Shown here one piece after another: positions 41,878-51,356 of a stretch of 64,000 bases of DNA. Position numbers and translations under genes: made by a program. The notes under the pieces were generated by a model, which saw nothing but the letters and a program-made list of their open reading frames with translations, made no database searches and was not told where the DNA came from. Numbering within the stretch: the stretch's first letter is position 1; each line of letters opens with the position of its first letter. The stretch is from Sphingosinicella sp. YJ22 (lineage in GTDB: Bacteria; Pseudomonadota; Alphaproteobacteria; Sphingomonadales; Sphingomonadaceae): assembly GCF_011320075.1 (NCBI RefSeq), contig NZ_JAANPA010000008.1, forward strand, positions 1-64,000, given 5' to 3'.

Positions 41878-44460
41878 ATGCTCGACGCCCGAAGCGCCCC
41901 TGCGGCTCCGCCCGCGGCGACCCGCCGCGAAGACTATCGCCCGCCGGCCTGGGCCGTCCCCGAGATCGCGCTGGAATTCGAGCTCGGCGCCGAGCGCACG
42001 ATCGTGCGCAGCCGACTCACCGTCGAGCGTAACGGCGATGCGCCGCTGACTCTCAACACCGAGGCGGGCAAGATTCTCAGCGTCAAGGTCGACGGCGCGC
42101 CGGTCGACGCCCAGCCCGCCGACGACAAGCTCGTCATCCCGCTCACCGGCGCCGCCCATGTCGTCGAGACCGAGACTGAGATCTCGCCCGCCGCCAACAC
42201 CCAGCTCATGGGCCTCTACGCATCGGGCGGCCTGCTCTGCACCCAGTGCGAGGCCGAGGGCTTCCGGCGGATCACGCCGTTCCCCGACCGCCCCGACGTG
42301 CTCAGCCGCTACCGGGTCAGGATGATCGCCGACAAGGCGACCTACCCCATCCTCCTTTCCAACGGCGATCCGGTCGGCAGCGGCGACCTGGACGGCGGCC
42401 GCCACTGGGCCGAGTGGCACGATCCCTTCCCCAAGCCCTGCTATCTGTTCGCGCTCGTGGCCGGCGACCTCAAGGCGCGCAAGGACCAGTTCGTCACCCG
42501 CTCGGGCCGCGCCGTCGACCTCGGCATCTGGGTGCGCGAGGAAGATCTGCCGCGCACCGAGCACGCCATGAACGCATTGAAGCAGTCGATGAAGTGGGAC
42601 GAGGACACCTACGGCCGCGAGTACGACCTCGACGTGTTCAACATCGTCGCGGTCGCCGATTTCAATTTCGGCGCGATGGAGAACAAGGGCCTCAACATCT
42701 TCAACTCGCGCTACGTGCTGGCCGATCCCGACATCGCCACCGACGCCGATTATGACGCGGTCGCCGGAGTCGTCGCTCACGAATATTTCCACAATTGGTC
42801 GGGCAACCGGGTCACCTGCCGGGACTGGTTCCAGCTGTCGCTGAAGGAAGGCTTCACCGTCTTCCGCGACCAGCAATTCTCCGCCGACATGGGCAGCGCC
42901 GCGGTCAAGCGCATCGAGGACGTCCGCGCCCTTCGCGCCGCCCAGTTTCCCGAGGATGGCGGCCCCCTCGCCCACCCGGTGCGCCCCGATTCCTACATTG
43001 AGATCAGCAACTTCTACACCGCGACCGTCTACAACAAGGGCGCCGAGCTGATCCGCATGATGCGCACCATCCTCGGCCCCGAGCAGTTCCGCGCCGGCAG
43101 CGATCTCTATTTCGATCGCCACGACGGCGAGGCGGTGACCTGCGAGGATTTCGTCCGGGCGATGGAGGAGGCGAGCGGAGTCGACCTGTCGCGCTTCCGC
43201 CTCTGGTACGGCCAGGCCGGCACGCCCAGGGTCCGCGCCGAGCTCACCCATGAGCCGGGCGACGGCCGCGCCCATCTCGTGCTCGAGCAGGAAGTGCCGG
43301 CGACCCCCGGCCAGCCGACCAAGAAGCCCATGCCGATCCCAATCGGCCTTGCCCTCTTCGGCGAGCGCAGCGGCGAGAAGCATGAGGACCGCCTGGTCAT
43401 GCTCGAGGAGGCCCGAACCGAGCTGGTGTTCGACGGACTCGGCGAGCGGCCGATTCTATCGATCAATCGCGGCTTCTCCGCGCCGATCATCGTCGAATCG
43501 AACCGTAGCGCCGCCGACCTCGCTTTCCTGTCGGCGCGCGACGATGACCCCTTCGCCCGCTACGAGGCGATGCAGCAGCTGATGCTCGACACTCTGATCG
43601 CGTCGATCAACGGCGGTGGCGACCACTTGGCCGTCGTCGAGGCGGTCGAGCAGACCCTTCGCGACCCGGCGCTCGATCCGGCCTTCGTCGGCGAGGCGGT
43701 GCTTCTGCCAAGCGAGGCGTTCATCGGCGACAATCTCCCGGTGGTCGATCCCGAGGCCGTCCACGCCGCGCGCGAATCGCTGCGCCGCGCCCTGGGTGAG
43801 CAGCTCGAGGATCTGTGGCGCTCCGCCTACGGGTCGTCGACCGCGAACCGCTACGAGCTGTCGCCCGCCGCCAAGGGCCGCCGCCGCCTGCGTACGGTGT
43901 CGCTCGGCTACATCGCCGCCGCCAGCGCCGACGATGCGCCGCGGATGGCGCTTCAGCAGTTCGACGAGGCCGACAACATGACCGACCGCCAGGGCGCGCT
44001 GGGCATCCTGGTCAACAGCCATGCGCCCGAGCGCGAAACCGCGCTCGACGCCTTCTACGAGCGTTATCGCGACAACGCGCTGGTTCTCGACAAATGGTTC
44101 ACTGCCCAGGCGCTGGCGACTCGCGACGACACCGTCGACTCGGTCGAGCAACTTGCCCGGCATCCCGATTTCACGCTGACCAATCCCAACCGGCTGCGCT
44201 CGCTGGTCGGCGCGTTCGCCGCCAACCAGCGCGCCTTCCACCACGAATCGGGCCGCGGCTACCGCTTCCTCGGCGAGATGATCGCGGCCGCCGACAAGCT
44301 CAATCCGCAGACCGCGGCGAAGCTGGTGCCGCCGCTCGGCCGCTGGCGCCGTTTCGGCGAGCCCCGAGCCGCCCTGATGCGCGCCGAGCTCCAGCGTATC
44401 GTCGACCAGCCCGGCACGTCGAAGGACGTGTTCGAGCAAGCGAGCAAGAGCTTGGTTTAA
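41878..44460 (+). CDS. pepN: Aminopeptidase N (M1 family)
   Basis: An 860-residue zinc aminopeptidase that trims N-terminal residues of peptides. The GAMEN motif is at residues 265-269, and the zinc site H301-E-x2-H305 with E324 (LKEGFTVF) is complete. The N-terminal bowl, thermolysin-like domain, and the long C-terminal helical domain (VLDKWFTAQA, AFAANQRAFH) are in normal order. No signal peptide, so it is cytoplasmic. A terminator hairpin follows. Confidence 0.97.
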   Translation: MLDARSAPAAPPAATRREDYRPPAWAVPEIALEFELGAERTIVRSRLTVERNGDAPLTLNTEAGKILSVKVDGAPVDAQPADDKLVIPLTGAAHVVETETEISPAANTQLMGLYASGGLLCTQCEAEGFRRITPFPDRPDVLSRYRVRMIADKATYPILLSNGDPVGSGDLDGGRHWAEWHDPFPKPCYLFALVAGDLKARKDQFVTRSGRAVDLGIWVREEDLPRTEHAMNALKQSMKWDEDTYGREYDLDVFNIVAVADFNFGAMENKGLNIFNSRYVLADPDIATDADYDAVAGVVAHEYFHNWSGNRVTCRDWFQLSLKEGFTVFRDQQFSADMGSAAVKRIEDVRALRAAQFPEDGGPLAHPVRPDSYIEISNFYTATVYNKGAELIRMMRTILGPEQFRAGSDLYFDRHDGEAVTCEDFVRAMEEASGVDLSRFRLWYGQAGTPRVRAELTHEPGDGRAHLVLEQEVPATPGQPTKKPMPIPIGLALFGERSGEKHEDRLVMLEEARTELVFDGLGERPILSINRGFSAPIIVESNRSAADLAFLSARDDDPFARYEAMQQLMLDTLIASINGGGDHLAVVEAVEQTLRDPALDPAFVGEAVLLPSEAFIGDNLPVVDPEAVHAARESLRRALGEQLEDLWRSAYGSSTANRYELSPAAKGRRRLRTVSLGYIAAASADDAPRMALQQFDEADNMTDRQGALGILVNSHAPERETALDAFYERYRDNALVLDKWFTAQALATRDDTVDSVEQLARHPDFTLTNPNRLRSLVGAFAANQRAFHHESGRGYRFLGEMIAAADKLNPQTAAKLVPPLGRWRRFGEPRAALMRAELQRIVDQPGTSKDVFEQASKSLV

Positions 44461-44462
44461 AG

Positions 44463-44484
44463 CCCTCTCCCAGCGGGGAGAGGG
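44463..44484. terminator. Bidirectional terminator hairpin
   Basis: Perfect 9-bp stem CCCTCTCCC / GGGAGAGGG with loop AGCG between the convergent pepN and HAD genes. This type of hairpin is a common dispersed palindrome in GC-rich proteobacteria. Confidence 0.6.
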
Positions 44485-44488
44485 AGCT

Positions 44489-45112
44489 CTACAGCAGCCC
44501 CTCTGCGGCCAGCCGGGCGCGCAGGTCCTCGGCGCCGGTGAAGAGGTGCGCGCGCATCCCCACCGCGAGCGCGCCGTCGACGTTAATCTGGCGGTCGTCG
44601 ATGAACAGGGCATCGCGCGCCGCGACGCCGAAGCGGTCGAGCGCGAGATAGTAGATCGCCGGGTCGGGCTTCATCATCTTCTCGACGCCCGATACGACGA
44701 TGTCGCGGAAGCGGCTGAAGAAGGCCTGCTCACGCTGGACGAAGGGCGGCCAGAAGTCGGCAGAGAAATTGGTGATAGCGAAGAGCGGAACGCCCATCTG
44801 ATCCAGGTCGGCGACTATTTCATGCACACCGAGAACCGGATCGGTGATCGTCTCGCCGAAGCGGCTGCCCCAGGCGGAGATCATCTCGGCATAGGCTGGG
44901 AACGTCTCGCTGAGCTCGGCCGCGGCCTCGTCGAACGGCCGTCCGCCGTCCAGAGTATCGTGCCAGGCGTAGAGGTTGGTGTCCTCGATGAAGCGGAGAC
45001 GCTCCGAATCGTCGGCAATCTGCCGGACGAGGAAGCTTTCGGGGTCCCAACCGTAGAGGACGTTGCCGACGTCGAAGATGACGGCGGTGGGAGGAGCGAC
45101 GCGATCCGTCAT
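44489..45112 (-). CDS. HAD hydrolase (YihX/epoxide-hydrolase-N-terminal-like)
   Basis: A 207-residue haloacid-dehalogenase superfamily protein. Motif I is FDVGNVLYGWD (nucleophile Asp with N in place of the usual second Asp, as in YihX), motif II is ITNFS, and motifs III/IV are MKPDP and FIDDRQIN. Substrate unknown; YihX is a glucose-1-phosphate phosphatase. Monocistronic. Confidence 0.88.
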   Translation of the reverse strand: MTDRVAPPTAVIFDVGNVLYGWDPESFLVRQIADDSERLRFIEDTNLYAWHDTLDGGRPFDEAAAELSETFPAYAEMISAWGSRFGETITDPVLGVHEIVADLDQMGVPLFAITNFSADFWPPFVQREQAFFSRFRDIVVSGVEKMMKPDPAIYYLALDRFGVAARDALFIDDRQINVDGALAVGMRAHLFTGAEDLRARLAAEGLL

Positions 45113-45203
45113 GCCGAACCTGCTTCAGCGCCGCGCGATGCGCACACGAAAACCCACCCTGAACCCGAGGCCAGGGTGCGCGGTCGCAGCAGACGCGGGG
45201 CTA

Positions 45204-45329
45204 TTAGCCCTGGCGCGCCTTGAAGCGGCGGTTCGTCTTGTTGATGACGTAGGTGCGGCCCCGACGGCGGATGACGCGGTTGTCGCGGTGGCGCTCCTTG
45301 AGCGACTTCAGAGAGTTGCGGATCTTCAT
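45204..45329 (-). CDS. rpmJ: Ribosomal protein bL36, type B (zinc-free)
   Basis: A 41-residue protein, [17 protein letters not shown] followed by the [10 protein letters not shown] and RRFKARQG segments, which is the long bL36 form (YkgO-like). It has no cysteine, so it cannot bind the zinc held by classical L36. Zinc-free versions replace the zinc form during zinc limitation in some bacteria; in many alphaproteobacteria it is the only copy. About 50 bases from the peroxidase terminator. Confidence 0.92.
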   Translation of the reverse strand: MKIRNSLKSLKERHRDNRVIRRRGRTYVINKTNRRFKARQG

Positions 45330-45387
45330 GGCGCGACGACCTGACCTATTCCTAAACGGAAGTGAATTGAGTTGCCTGGAAAAGCGA

Positions 45388-45413
45388 GGCGCCCACCTAG
45401 GCAAGTGGGCGCC
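45388..45413 (-). terminator. Rho-independent terminator of the peroxidase gene
   Basis: Perfect 9-bp stem GGCGCCCAC / GTGGGCGCC with loop of eight, followed on the minus strand by a CTTTT tract, six bases after the peroxidase stop. Confidence 0.75.
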
Positions 45414-45418
45414 CGTAG

Positions 45419-47056
45419 TCAACCCGCAGGCGTGGGCATCACCGGCTTGCGAACCTGGAAGCCGACCTTGGCCGGATTCTGTATCCCGGTGTTGCACACG
45501 ATGATGTCGGCCAGGGTGCGATTCTGCTGGATGATCTCCAGCCCTTCCTTGGAGAAGGTGTCCTCGCAATAGACCGCCTTGGCGAGCAGCGGGTTGGTCA
45601 GCGCCTGGGTGAAGGCGTCGTTGGCGACCATCGTGACGAGCAGCTCGCCCATCATCGAATCCTCGTCATAGCCTTCGGCGAACAGGCCGACGAACCATTC
45701 GAGCCGGTCGATGTCGCCGTACAGCGCCTCGAGCTTGCCGGCGAGCGCGCTGTCCCCGGTCAGTGCCTGGAACGAGGTCTTGGGCTTGAGGCCGTAATAT
45801 TTGCGATAGGCATTGTAGCTCGGCAGCCGGCAGGCGCGCGCCATGTCCATGCTGAGCCGCTTCACCTCGAGCAGGAAATCGGCGGTGTTGCCGATGCCGA
45901 TCTTGCCGGCATATTGGCGGCTGGCGTCGTCGAGCAGGCGGTCGAGACCGACCTCGACCAGCAGCTTGTTGGCCCGCATCAGGTCCCTGCCGTGATGCTC
46001 CTCGATTGTGCCGTCCTCGCGGGTCACCCCGAATCGGTCCGGGATGAGGTCGTGCCAGCGGTACAGAAGCGCGAATTCGACGGCCATCCAGTTGGTCCGG
46101 TACCAGCGCTCGCGCTCGGCCATCCCCGGCACCGCCTCGATCTTGATGTCGATCGGCGCGATGTGGACGATATAGTCGCTGATCACGACGTTGAGCAGCT
46201 CGACGATCACGACGTTGCGCGCAGTCTGGAACACGCGCTCGTCGTCCCAATCGGGATGCGCCGCCTCGATGATCCCCGCGACGCGATTGTGCTCGCGGAC
46301 GAACAGGGTGTTCATGATCGAATTGCCGAGCGTCGAGCTGCCATGCTCGAGCCCGACCGCGAAGGCATGGAGTTTCTGTTCGTCGTTCCACGCGCGGGTC
46401 GGGTCGGGGGGATTGTAGACCCGGTCGAAATTGGCTCTCGTGTAGAGCGTGTCATAGGCGTCGATCAGCCCGACCGTCCCGTCCGCCTTCCTCTCGAACA
46501 GAGCGGGCGGATATTCCTCGCCACCGATGACCTGGGTGCGCAGGCGCCCGCGGCGGCCTGAGTCTTCACTCTTCTCGCGCAGGATCTGGGTCTGCGCCTC
46601 GGTCATCCCGTAGATCGAGCACAGGTCGATCTCGTGGTTGCTCTCATTCTCCTGGAAATGGCGGTCCTTGGTCGGATCCTCCCACTTGGTCCTGAGGAAG
46701 CTGTCGACGAACCATTGCGCGAAGAAGGGGAACAGCAGGCTGGTGTCGTTCGCCGGCCGAAATTCCTTGCGCGCGAACAGCGCAAGCACGTCCTCCATCG
46801 CCGGCTTCTTCGGCGAGACGTCGTCCTTGGGCACCGGCAGGTGCCGGCCCGAATAGCGGCGGTCGGTGAGCCCGCGCCAGGTGACATAGTCGGCCGCCAT
46901 CGACACCGGCCGCGGCCGCGGCGGCGCCGCATAGCCGTAGCGGTTGATGGTCTTCTTGCTGACCCAGCGGCGGATCGGCGTCGTATTGTTGACGATGTTG
47001 ATCAGAACCGGCCGCACCGGCCGCGGAATCCAGGACAAAGGTCCGCCGTTCGCCAT
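45419..47056 (-). CDS. Cyclooxygenase-like haem peroxidase with altered distal site
   Basis: A 545-residue protein of the animal haem-peroxidase superfamily, closest by eye to prostaglandin H synthases (COX-1/2). The catalytic tyrosine and proximal haem ligand are present in Y332-R-W-H335, equal to COX Tyr385/His388 (LYHWH). Also matching are VDL.. IYG (EIDLCSIYG), [16 protein letters not shown] and [12 protein letters not shown]. The segment FAQWFVD (112-118) aligns without gaps to COX FAQHFTH; the distal His207 position is Asp118. There is no EGF domain or signal peptide. An oxygenase or fatty-acid dioxygenase role, without normal peroxidase turnover, is inference. ATG 47056 has GGGAGG upstream; an upstream start at 47083 is less likely. 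Confidence 0.88.
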   Translation of the reverse strand: MANGGPLSWIPRPVRPVLINIVNNTTPIRRWVSKKTINRYGYAAPPRPRPVSMAADYVTWRGLTDRRYSGRHLPVPKDDVSPKKPAMEDVLALFARKEFRPANDTSLLFPFFAQWFVDSFLRTKWEDPTKDRHFQENESNHEIDLCSIYGMTEAQTQILREKSEDSGRRGRLRTQVIGGEEYPPALFERKADGTVGLIDAYDTLYTRANFDRVYNPPDPTRAWNDEQKLHAFAVGLEHGSSTLGNSIMNTLFVREHNRVAGIIEAAHPDWDDERVFQTARNVVIVELLNVVISDYIVHIAPIDIKIEAVPGMAERERWYRTNWMAVEFALLYRWHDLIPDRFGVTREDGTIEEHHGRDLMRANKLLVEVGLDRLLDDASRQYAGKIGIGNTADFLLEVKRLSMDMARACRLPSYNAYRKYYGLKPKTSFQALTGDSALAGKLEALYGDIDRLEWFVGLFAEGYDEDSMMGELLVTMVANDAFTQALTNPLLAKAVYCEDTFSKEGLEIIQQNRTLADIIVCNTGIQNPAKVGFQVRKPVMPTPAG

Positions 47057-47212
47057 GACACCCTCCCAAGTCGAGTCGAACAATTGGAGCTTCTTCTACT
47101 TACCTCTTTTGGCAGCTCCGTGGGAGCGTCTATTCGCTCGCCGCGAAAATGATTGGGTTTGCTCTATGCTACCGGCCGGCGCCCAGCCCACTCGCCCTGT
47201 CGCGTCATGGCC

Positions 47213-47238
47213 GCGGCGCGCGCCGGCGTGCGCGCCGC
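47213..47238. repeat. GC-rich inverted repeat
   Basis: A 9-bp perfect inverted repeat GCGGCGCGC / GCGCGCCGC around an eight-base loop, in the 250-base region between the divergent peroxidase and DUF4136 genes. No gene is seen in that region; the repeat may be a regulator site or random GC structure. Confidence 0.4.
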
Positions 47239-47306
47239 GCGTGCAGCAAAAATCCGGGATGATCGTTACACCACCGATAGGGTTCACGTGACGACGAGAG
47301 GGTAAG

Positions 47307-47912
47307 ATGAAACTCATGCTCGTGCGCGGCGCCGCGATCGGCCTGGCCGCCCTGATCGCCGGATGCGCCACCAATGGCGGCATGGTCAGCTCCGGCGTCG
47401 ACGTCACCCGCTTCCATCTCGGCCACGAGCCGGCGCGCGGCACCATCTCGGTCGAGCCAATCGACGCGACCCAGGCGGGCAGCTTCGAGTTCAACCGCTT
47501 CGCCAATGCCGTCGAGCGCGAGCTCACCCGGCTCGGCTGGCAGGTCACCCGCGGCAATGTCCGTTCGGAGCAGGTTGCCCTCGTGCGGGTGAACCAGGGC
47601 GCCCGCCAAGGGGCCCGCCGCTCCGGCCTCAGCATCGGCCTCGGCGGCGGCTATCTCGGCGGCGGCTTCGGAGCAGGCGGCGGCGTGCAAGTCCCGATCG
47701 GCGGCTCGCGTCCCAACATGGTCGTGGACACCGAGCTGGCGGTAAGGCTGCAGCGCCGCTCCGACGGCAGTGCGATCTGGGAAGGCCGGGCGCAGATGGA
47801 AGCGCTCGGCAACTCGCCGCTGGCCAATGCCGCGAATGCGGTCGACCGACTCGCGCCGGCGCTCTTTCAAGGCTTCCCAGGAGAATCCGGGCGCACTATC
47901 CGCGTGCCATGA
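47307..47912 (+). CDS. DUF4136 lipoprotein
   Basis: A 201-residue outer-membrane-type lipoprotein: signal ending in the lipobox LIAGC20, then a DUF4136 domain (SFEFNRFANAVERELTRLGW, VRVNQGA, IWEGRAQ). A Gly-rich loop (GGGYLGGGFGAGGG) sits mid-way. The DUF4136 fold is a periplasmic domain of unknown function. Its stop overlaps the M14 carboxypeptidase start by four bases. Confidence 0.85.
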   Translation: MKLMLVRGAAIGLAALIAGCATNGGMVSSGVDVTRFHLGHEPARGTISVEPIDATQAGSFEFNRFANAVERELTRLGWQVTRGNVRSEQVALVRVNQGARQGARRSGLSIGLGGGYLGGGFGAGGGVQVPIGGSRPNMVVDTELAVRLQRRSDGSAIWEGRAQMEALGNSPLANAANAVDRLAPALFQGFPGESGRTIRVP

Positions 47913-49042
47913 GTCTTTCCATCAGCAGCCCCTTCGACGGCGGCAACATCAAGCTGGTCACCGTCGAAGGTGACCGAATCGACCTCGAGATCGTCAAGGA
48001 TCACCAGTCGGATTTCTACCAGTGGTTCTACTTCCGCGTGACCGGCGCGGCGGGCCGCGACCTCGAGCTTCGGATTCTCAACGCCGCCGGCTCGGCCTAT
48101 CCGAACGGCTGGGAGGGCTACCGCGCCTGCGTGTCCTACGACCGCGACGAATGGGAGCGCACCGACACGTCCTATGACGACGGAATCCTCACCATCCGGG
48201 TGAGCCCGGCCGCCGACAGCGTCTGGATCGCCTATTTCGCGCCCTACACGATGGAGCGCCACCACGACCTCATCGCCTCGGTGATCGAGCATCCCGGAGT
48301 CGCCTACCGCTCGCTCGGCCAGACCCTCGACGGTCAGGAGATCGACTATCTGCGCATGGGCGATGGGCCTCTGCAGGTGTGGATCTACGGACGCCAGCAT
48401 CCCGGCGAGACCATGGCCGAGTGGTGGATGGAAGGCGCGCTCGAGAAGCTGCTCGATCCGGCCGACCCGGTCGCCCGCCAGCTTCGCCAGCGCACGACGC
48501 TTCACATCGTCCCGAACCTGAACCCGGATGGTTCGCGGCGCGGACACCTTCGTACTAACGCGGCGGGCGTCAACCTCAACCGCGAATGGCACGCACCGAG
48601 CCTCGAGAAGAGCCCCGAGGTCGTCCACATCCTCAAGGCGATGGACGCGACCGGCGTCGATTTCGCCATGGACGTCCATGGCGACGAGGCGATCCCGCAC
48701 AACTTCCTCGCCGGGTTCGAGGGCATTCCGAGCATCAAGGAGGAGCAGCTCGAGCTGTTCCACCGCTTCGGTAACGAGCTCGTCGCCCGTTCGCCCGACT
48801 TCCAGAAGAAGCATGGCTATGAGGTCGCCAAGCCGGGCCAGGCAAACATGTCGATGTCGACCGCGCAGCTCGCCGAGCGGTTCGGCGCGGTGTCGATGAC
48901 CCTGGAAATGCCGTTCAAGGACAATGCCGACCTGCCCGATCCGGAATATGGCTGGTCGCCCGACCGCTGCCGACTGCTGGCGCGCGCCTGCCTCGACTCG
49001 CTCCATGGCATGCTCGACGAGCTCGCGGACTATCGCGCCTGA
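47909..49042 (+). CDS. M14 zinc carboxypeptidase (cytosolic CCP/AGBL-like)
   Basis: A 377-residue metallocarboxypeptidase with an N-terminal beta domain (residues ~1-120) and a M14 catalytic domain. Zinc ligands are H164/E167 (RQHPGET) and H257 (DVHGDE); the catalytic Glu is probably E333 (TLEMPFKD). PNLNPDGS and NLNREW are further M14 marks. The overall plan matches the CCP (deglutamylase) subfamily. No signal peptide. ATG 47909 overlaps the DUF4136 gene; its stop overlaps gpmA by one base (TGATG). Confidence 0.9.
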   Translation: MSLSISSPFDGGNIKLVTVEGDRIDLEIVKDHQSDFYQWFYFRVTGAAGRDLELRILNAAGSAYPNGWEGYRACVSYDRDEWERTDTSYDDGILTIRVSPAADSVWIAYFAPYTMERHHDLIASVIEHPGVAYRSLGQTLDGQEIDYLRMGDGPLQVWIYGRQHPGETMAEWWMEGALEKLLDPADPVARQLRQRTTLHIVPNLNPDGSRRGHLRTNAAGVNLNREWHAPSLEKSPEVVHILKAMDATGVDFAMDVHGDEAIPHNFLAGFEGIPSIKEEQLELFHRFGNELVARSPDFQKKHGYEVAKPGQANMSMSTAQLAERFGAVSMTLEMPFKDNADLPDPEYGWSPDRCRLLARACLDSLHGMLDELADYRA

Positions 49043-49728
49043 TGCCGAAGCTCGTCCTGATCCGCCACGGCCAGTCGGCGTGGAATCTCGAGAACCGCTT
49101 CACCGGTTGGTGGGACGTCGACCTCACCGAGCAGGGCGAGCGCGAGGCCTGGGCCGCGGGCGAGCTGATGCGCGACCGCGGGCTCGACTTCGACCAGTGC
49201 TTCACCAGCTTCCAGACCCGGGCGATCAAGACCCTGCATCTGGCGCTTGAGGCGATGGGCCGGCTGTGGCTTCCGGAAGAGAAGGACTGGCGGCTCAACG
49301 AGCGCCATTATGGCGGCCTCACCGGTCTCGATAAGAACGAGATGCGCGCCCGGCATGGCGAGGAGCAGGTCCATATCTGGCGCCGAAGCTTCGACATCCC
49401 GCCGCCGCTGCCGGAAGAGGGCAATCCCTGGGACCTCGCCAAGGACGTGCGCTACAAGGGCGTTCCGATCCCGCAGACCGAGAGCCTCAAGGACACGATC
49501 GCCCGAGTCCTTCCCTATTGGGAGGAGCGCATCGCGCCGGCTTTGCGCGATGGCCAGCGGGTGCTGATCTCGGCGCACGGCAATTCGCTTCGCGCCCTCG
49601 TGAAGCACCTCTCCAACATCCCGGACGACGAGATCACCGGCCTCGAGATTCCGACCGGCCAGCCGATCGTCTACGAACTGGACGACGATCTGAACGCGCT
49701 GGAGCGCTACTACCTCAAGGATCGGTAG
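49042..49728 (+). CDS. gpmA: 2,3-bisphosphoglycerate-dependent phosphoglycerate mutase
   Basis: Interconverts 3- and 2-phosphoglycerate in glycolysis. The 228-residue product has the catalytic [10 protein letters not shown] (His9) near the start, [22 protein letters not shown], and the second catalytic [13 protein letters not shown]. Length and motif order are those of GpmA. Confidence 0.96.
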   Translation: MPKLVLIRHGQSAWNLENRFTGWWDVDLTEQGEREAWAAGELMRDRGLDFDQCFTSFQTRAIKTLHLALEAMGRLWLPEEKDWRLNERHYGGLTGLDKNEMRARHGEEQVHIWRRSFDIPPPLPEEGNPWDLAKDVRYKGVPIPQTESLKDTIARVLPYWEERIAPALRDGQRVLISAHGNSLRALVKHLSNIPDDEITGLEIPTGQPIVYELDDDLNALERYYLKDR

Positions 49729-49732
49729 CGCC

Positions 49733-50719
49733 GTGGCCGCCGCCCGGCTCGACGTCCTCGCGATCGGCAACGCCATCGTCGACGTGATCGCCCCCGCCGA
49801 CGAGGCGCTGGTCGAGGGCGCCGGCCTCGTCAAAGGCTCGATGCGCCTTCTCTGTGAGGCCGAGGCGCTCGACCTCCACGCCCGGATGACCGGCGCGCGC
49901 GAGATCAGCGGCGGCTCGGCCGCCAACACCGCCGTCGGCCTCGCTGCGCTCGGCGGCAAGGTCGGCTTCGTCGGCCAGGTCGGCAATGACCGGCTCGGTG
50001 CCCTGTTCACCCGCGAGCTTCACGATGCCGGCATCGAATATGCGACGCCGCCCGACGCGGACGGAGCCGCCACCGCCCGCTGCCTGATCCTGGTCACCGA
50101 CGACGCCCAGCGATCGATGTGCACCTTCGGAGGCGCCGCTCACCTTCTCTCGCCGGAGATGATCGACGAGCAACAGGTCCGCGACTCCGCCATCCTCTAT
50201 CTCGAAGGCTATTTGTGGGATTCGCCGATCGCCCGCGCGGCGATGGAACATGCGATCGCAATCGCCCATGAGGCGGGGCGCAAGGTCGCGCTGACCCCGT
50301 CCGACATCGCCTGCATCCGCCGCGAGCATGACCGCTTCGTCCGGCTCCTCGCCGACGGCAAGATCGACATGCTGTTCCTCAACGAGATCGAGCTTGCCGC
50401 GCTCGCCGACATCGACGACGTCGAAGCGGCCACCGAAAAGCTGGCGGCGCAGGTCGATCTGCTCGTCGTCACCCATGGCGCGTCGGGGGCCACCGCCGTC
50501 CACCGCGGCGAGCGCGTCTCCGCCCCCGCGCAGCCGATCGAGCGCGTCGTCGACACGACCGGCGCCGGCGACCTGTTCGCCGCCGGCTGCCTGTTCGGCC
50601 ACGCCCGCGGCGAACCGCTCGCCGAGTGCCTGCGTCTCGGCGCGATCGCGGCGGCCGAGGTGATCTCCCATTTCGGTGCCCGGCCGCAGTCGGACCTCAA
50701 GGCTCTGATCGCGCGCTGA
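49733..50719 (+). CDS. Adenosine kinase-like PfkB-family kinase (copy 2)
   Basis: A 328-residue paralogue of the kinase at 37865-38854 with the same N terminus (ARLDVLAIGNAIVDVIA), SGGSAANTAVGLAALGG and D274-TTGAGD280. Similarity runs end to end, including the closing AAAEVISHFGARPQSDLKAL. The start is GTG 49733, four bases after gpmA. A difference in nucleoside specificity between copies is possible. A ~60-base gap with GGGTGAGAG leads to the LOG gene. Confidence 0.88.
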   Translation: MAAARLDVLAIGNAIVDVIAPADEALVEGAGLVKGSMRLLCEAEALDLHARMTGAREISGGSAANTAVGLAALGGKVGFVGQVGNDRLGALFTRELHDAGIEYATPPDADGAATARCLILVTDDAQRSMCTFGGAAHLLSPEMIDEQQVRDSAILYLEGYLWDSPIARAAMEHAIAIAHEAGRKVALTPSDIACIRREHDRFVRLLADGKIDMLFLNEIELAALADIDDVEAATEKLAAQVDLLVVTHGASGATAVHRGERVSAPAQPIERVVDTTGAGDLFAAGCLFGHARGEPLAECLRLGAIAAAEVISHFGARPQSDLKALIAR

Positions 50720-50780
50720 CGCTTTACTTGGGCCCGCGCCGGGCCCATGCGTCCGCCGCATTTCGAAGGGTGAGAGACAA

Positions 50781-51350
50781 GTGAAGCGACTGGCGGTCTA
50801 TTGCGGCTCATCGATGGGCACCGACCCGGCCCATGAAGACCTCGCGCGCCGGCTCGGCACGCGCATGGCCGAGCGCGGCATCGGCCTCGTCTATGGCGGC
50901 GGCCATCGCGGCCTGATGGGCGTAATCGCCGATTCGGTGCTGGCGGCCGGCGGCGAGGCGTTCGGAGTGATCCCGCAGGCGCTGGTCGATCTCGAGGTTG
51001 CCCATACCAGCCTCACCGAGCTCCACGTCGTCACCACGATGCACCAGCGAAAGGCGCTGATGACCGAGCTGACCGACGCCTTCGTGGCGATTCCCGGCGG
51101 CATCGGAACGCTCGACGAGCTGTTCGAAGCGTGGAGCTGGAACGCGCTCGGCTACCACGCCAAGCCGTTCGCGGTGCTTGCCGAGGATGGCTTCTGGGAT
51201 TCGATGCTCGCGTTCCTCGACACCGCGGTCGAGGCCGGCTTCATTTCGCCGGCCCGGCGCGCCCAGCTGCTCGTGACGCGCGGGCCGGACGACGCGATCG
51301 AACAGCTGTCCGCCGCCTCCGGCGCGACCGAGCGCGGGATGGTCTGGTAG
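50781..51350 (+). CDS. LOG-family protein (TIGR00730)
   Basis: A 189-residue protein of the Rossmann-like LOG family (lonely guy, cytokinin riboside 5'-monophosphate phosphoribohydrolase). The signatures VYGGGHRGLMG and PGGIGTLDELFE (motif PGGxGTxxE) are clear. In bacteria such enzymes hydrolyse AMP or modified nucleotides to base and ribose 5-phosphate. Start GTG 50781. Placement next to an adenosine-kinase-like gene hints at shared nucleoside metabolism. Confidence 0.92.
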   Translation: MKRLAVYCGSSMGTDPAHEDLARRLGTRMAERGIGLVYGGGHRGLMGVIADSVLAAGGEAFGVIPQALVDLEVAHTSLTELHVVTTMHQRKALMTELTDAFVAIPGGIGTLDELFEAWSWNALGYHAKPFAVLAEDGFWDSMLAFLDTAVEAGFISPARRAQLLVTRGPDDAIEQLSAASGATERGMVW

Positions 51351-51356
51351 CGGCTG

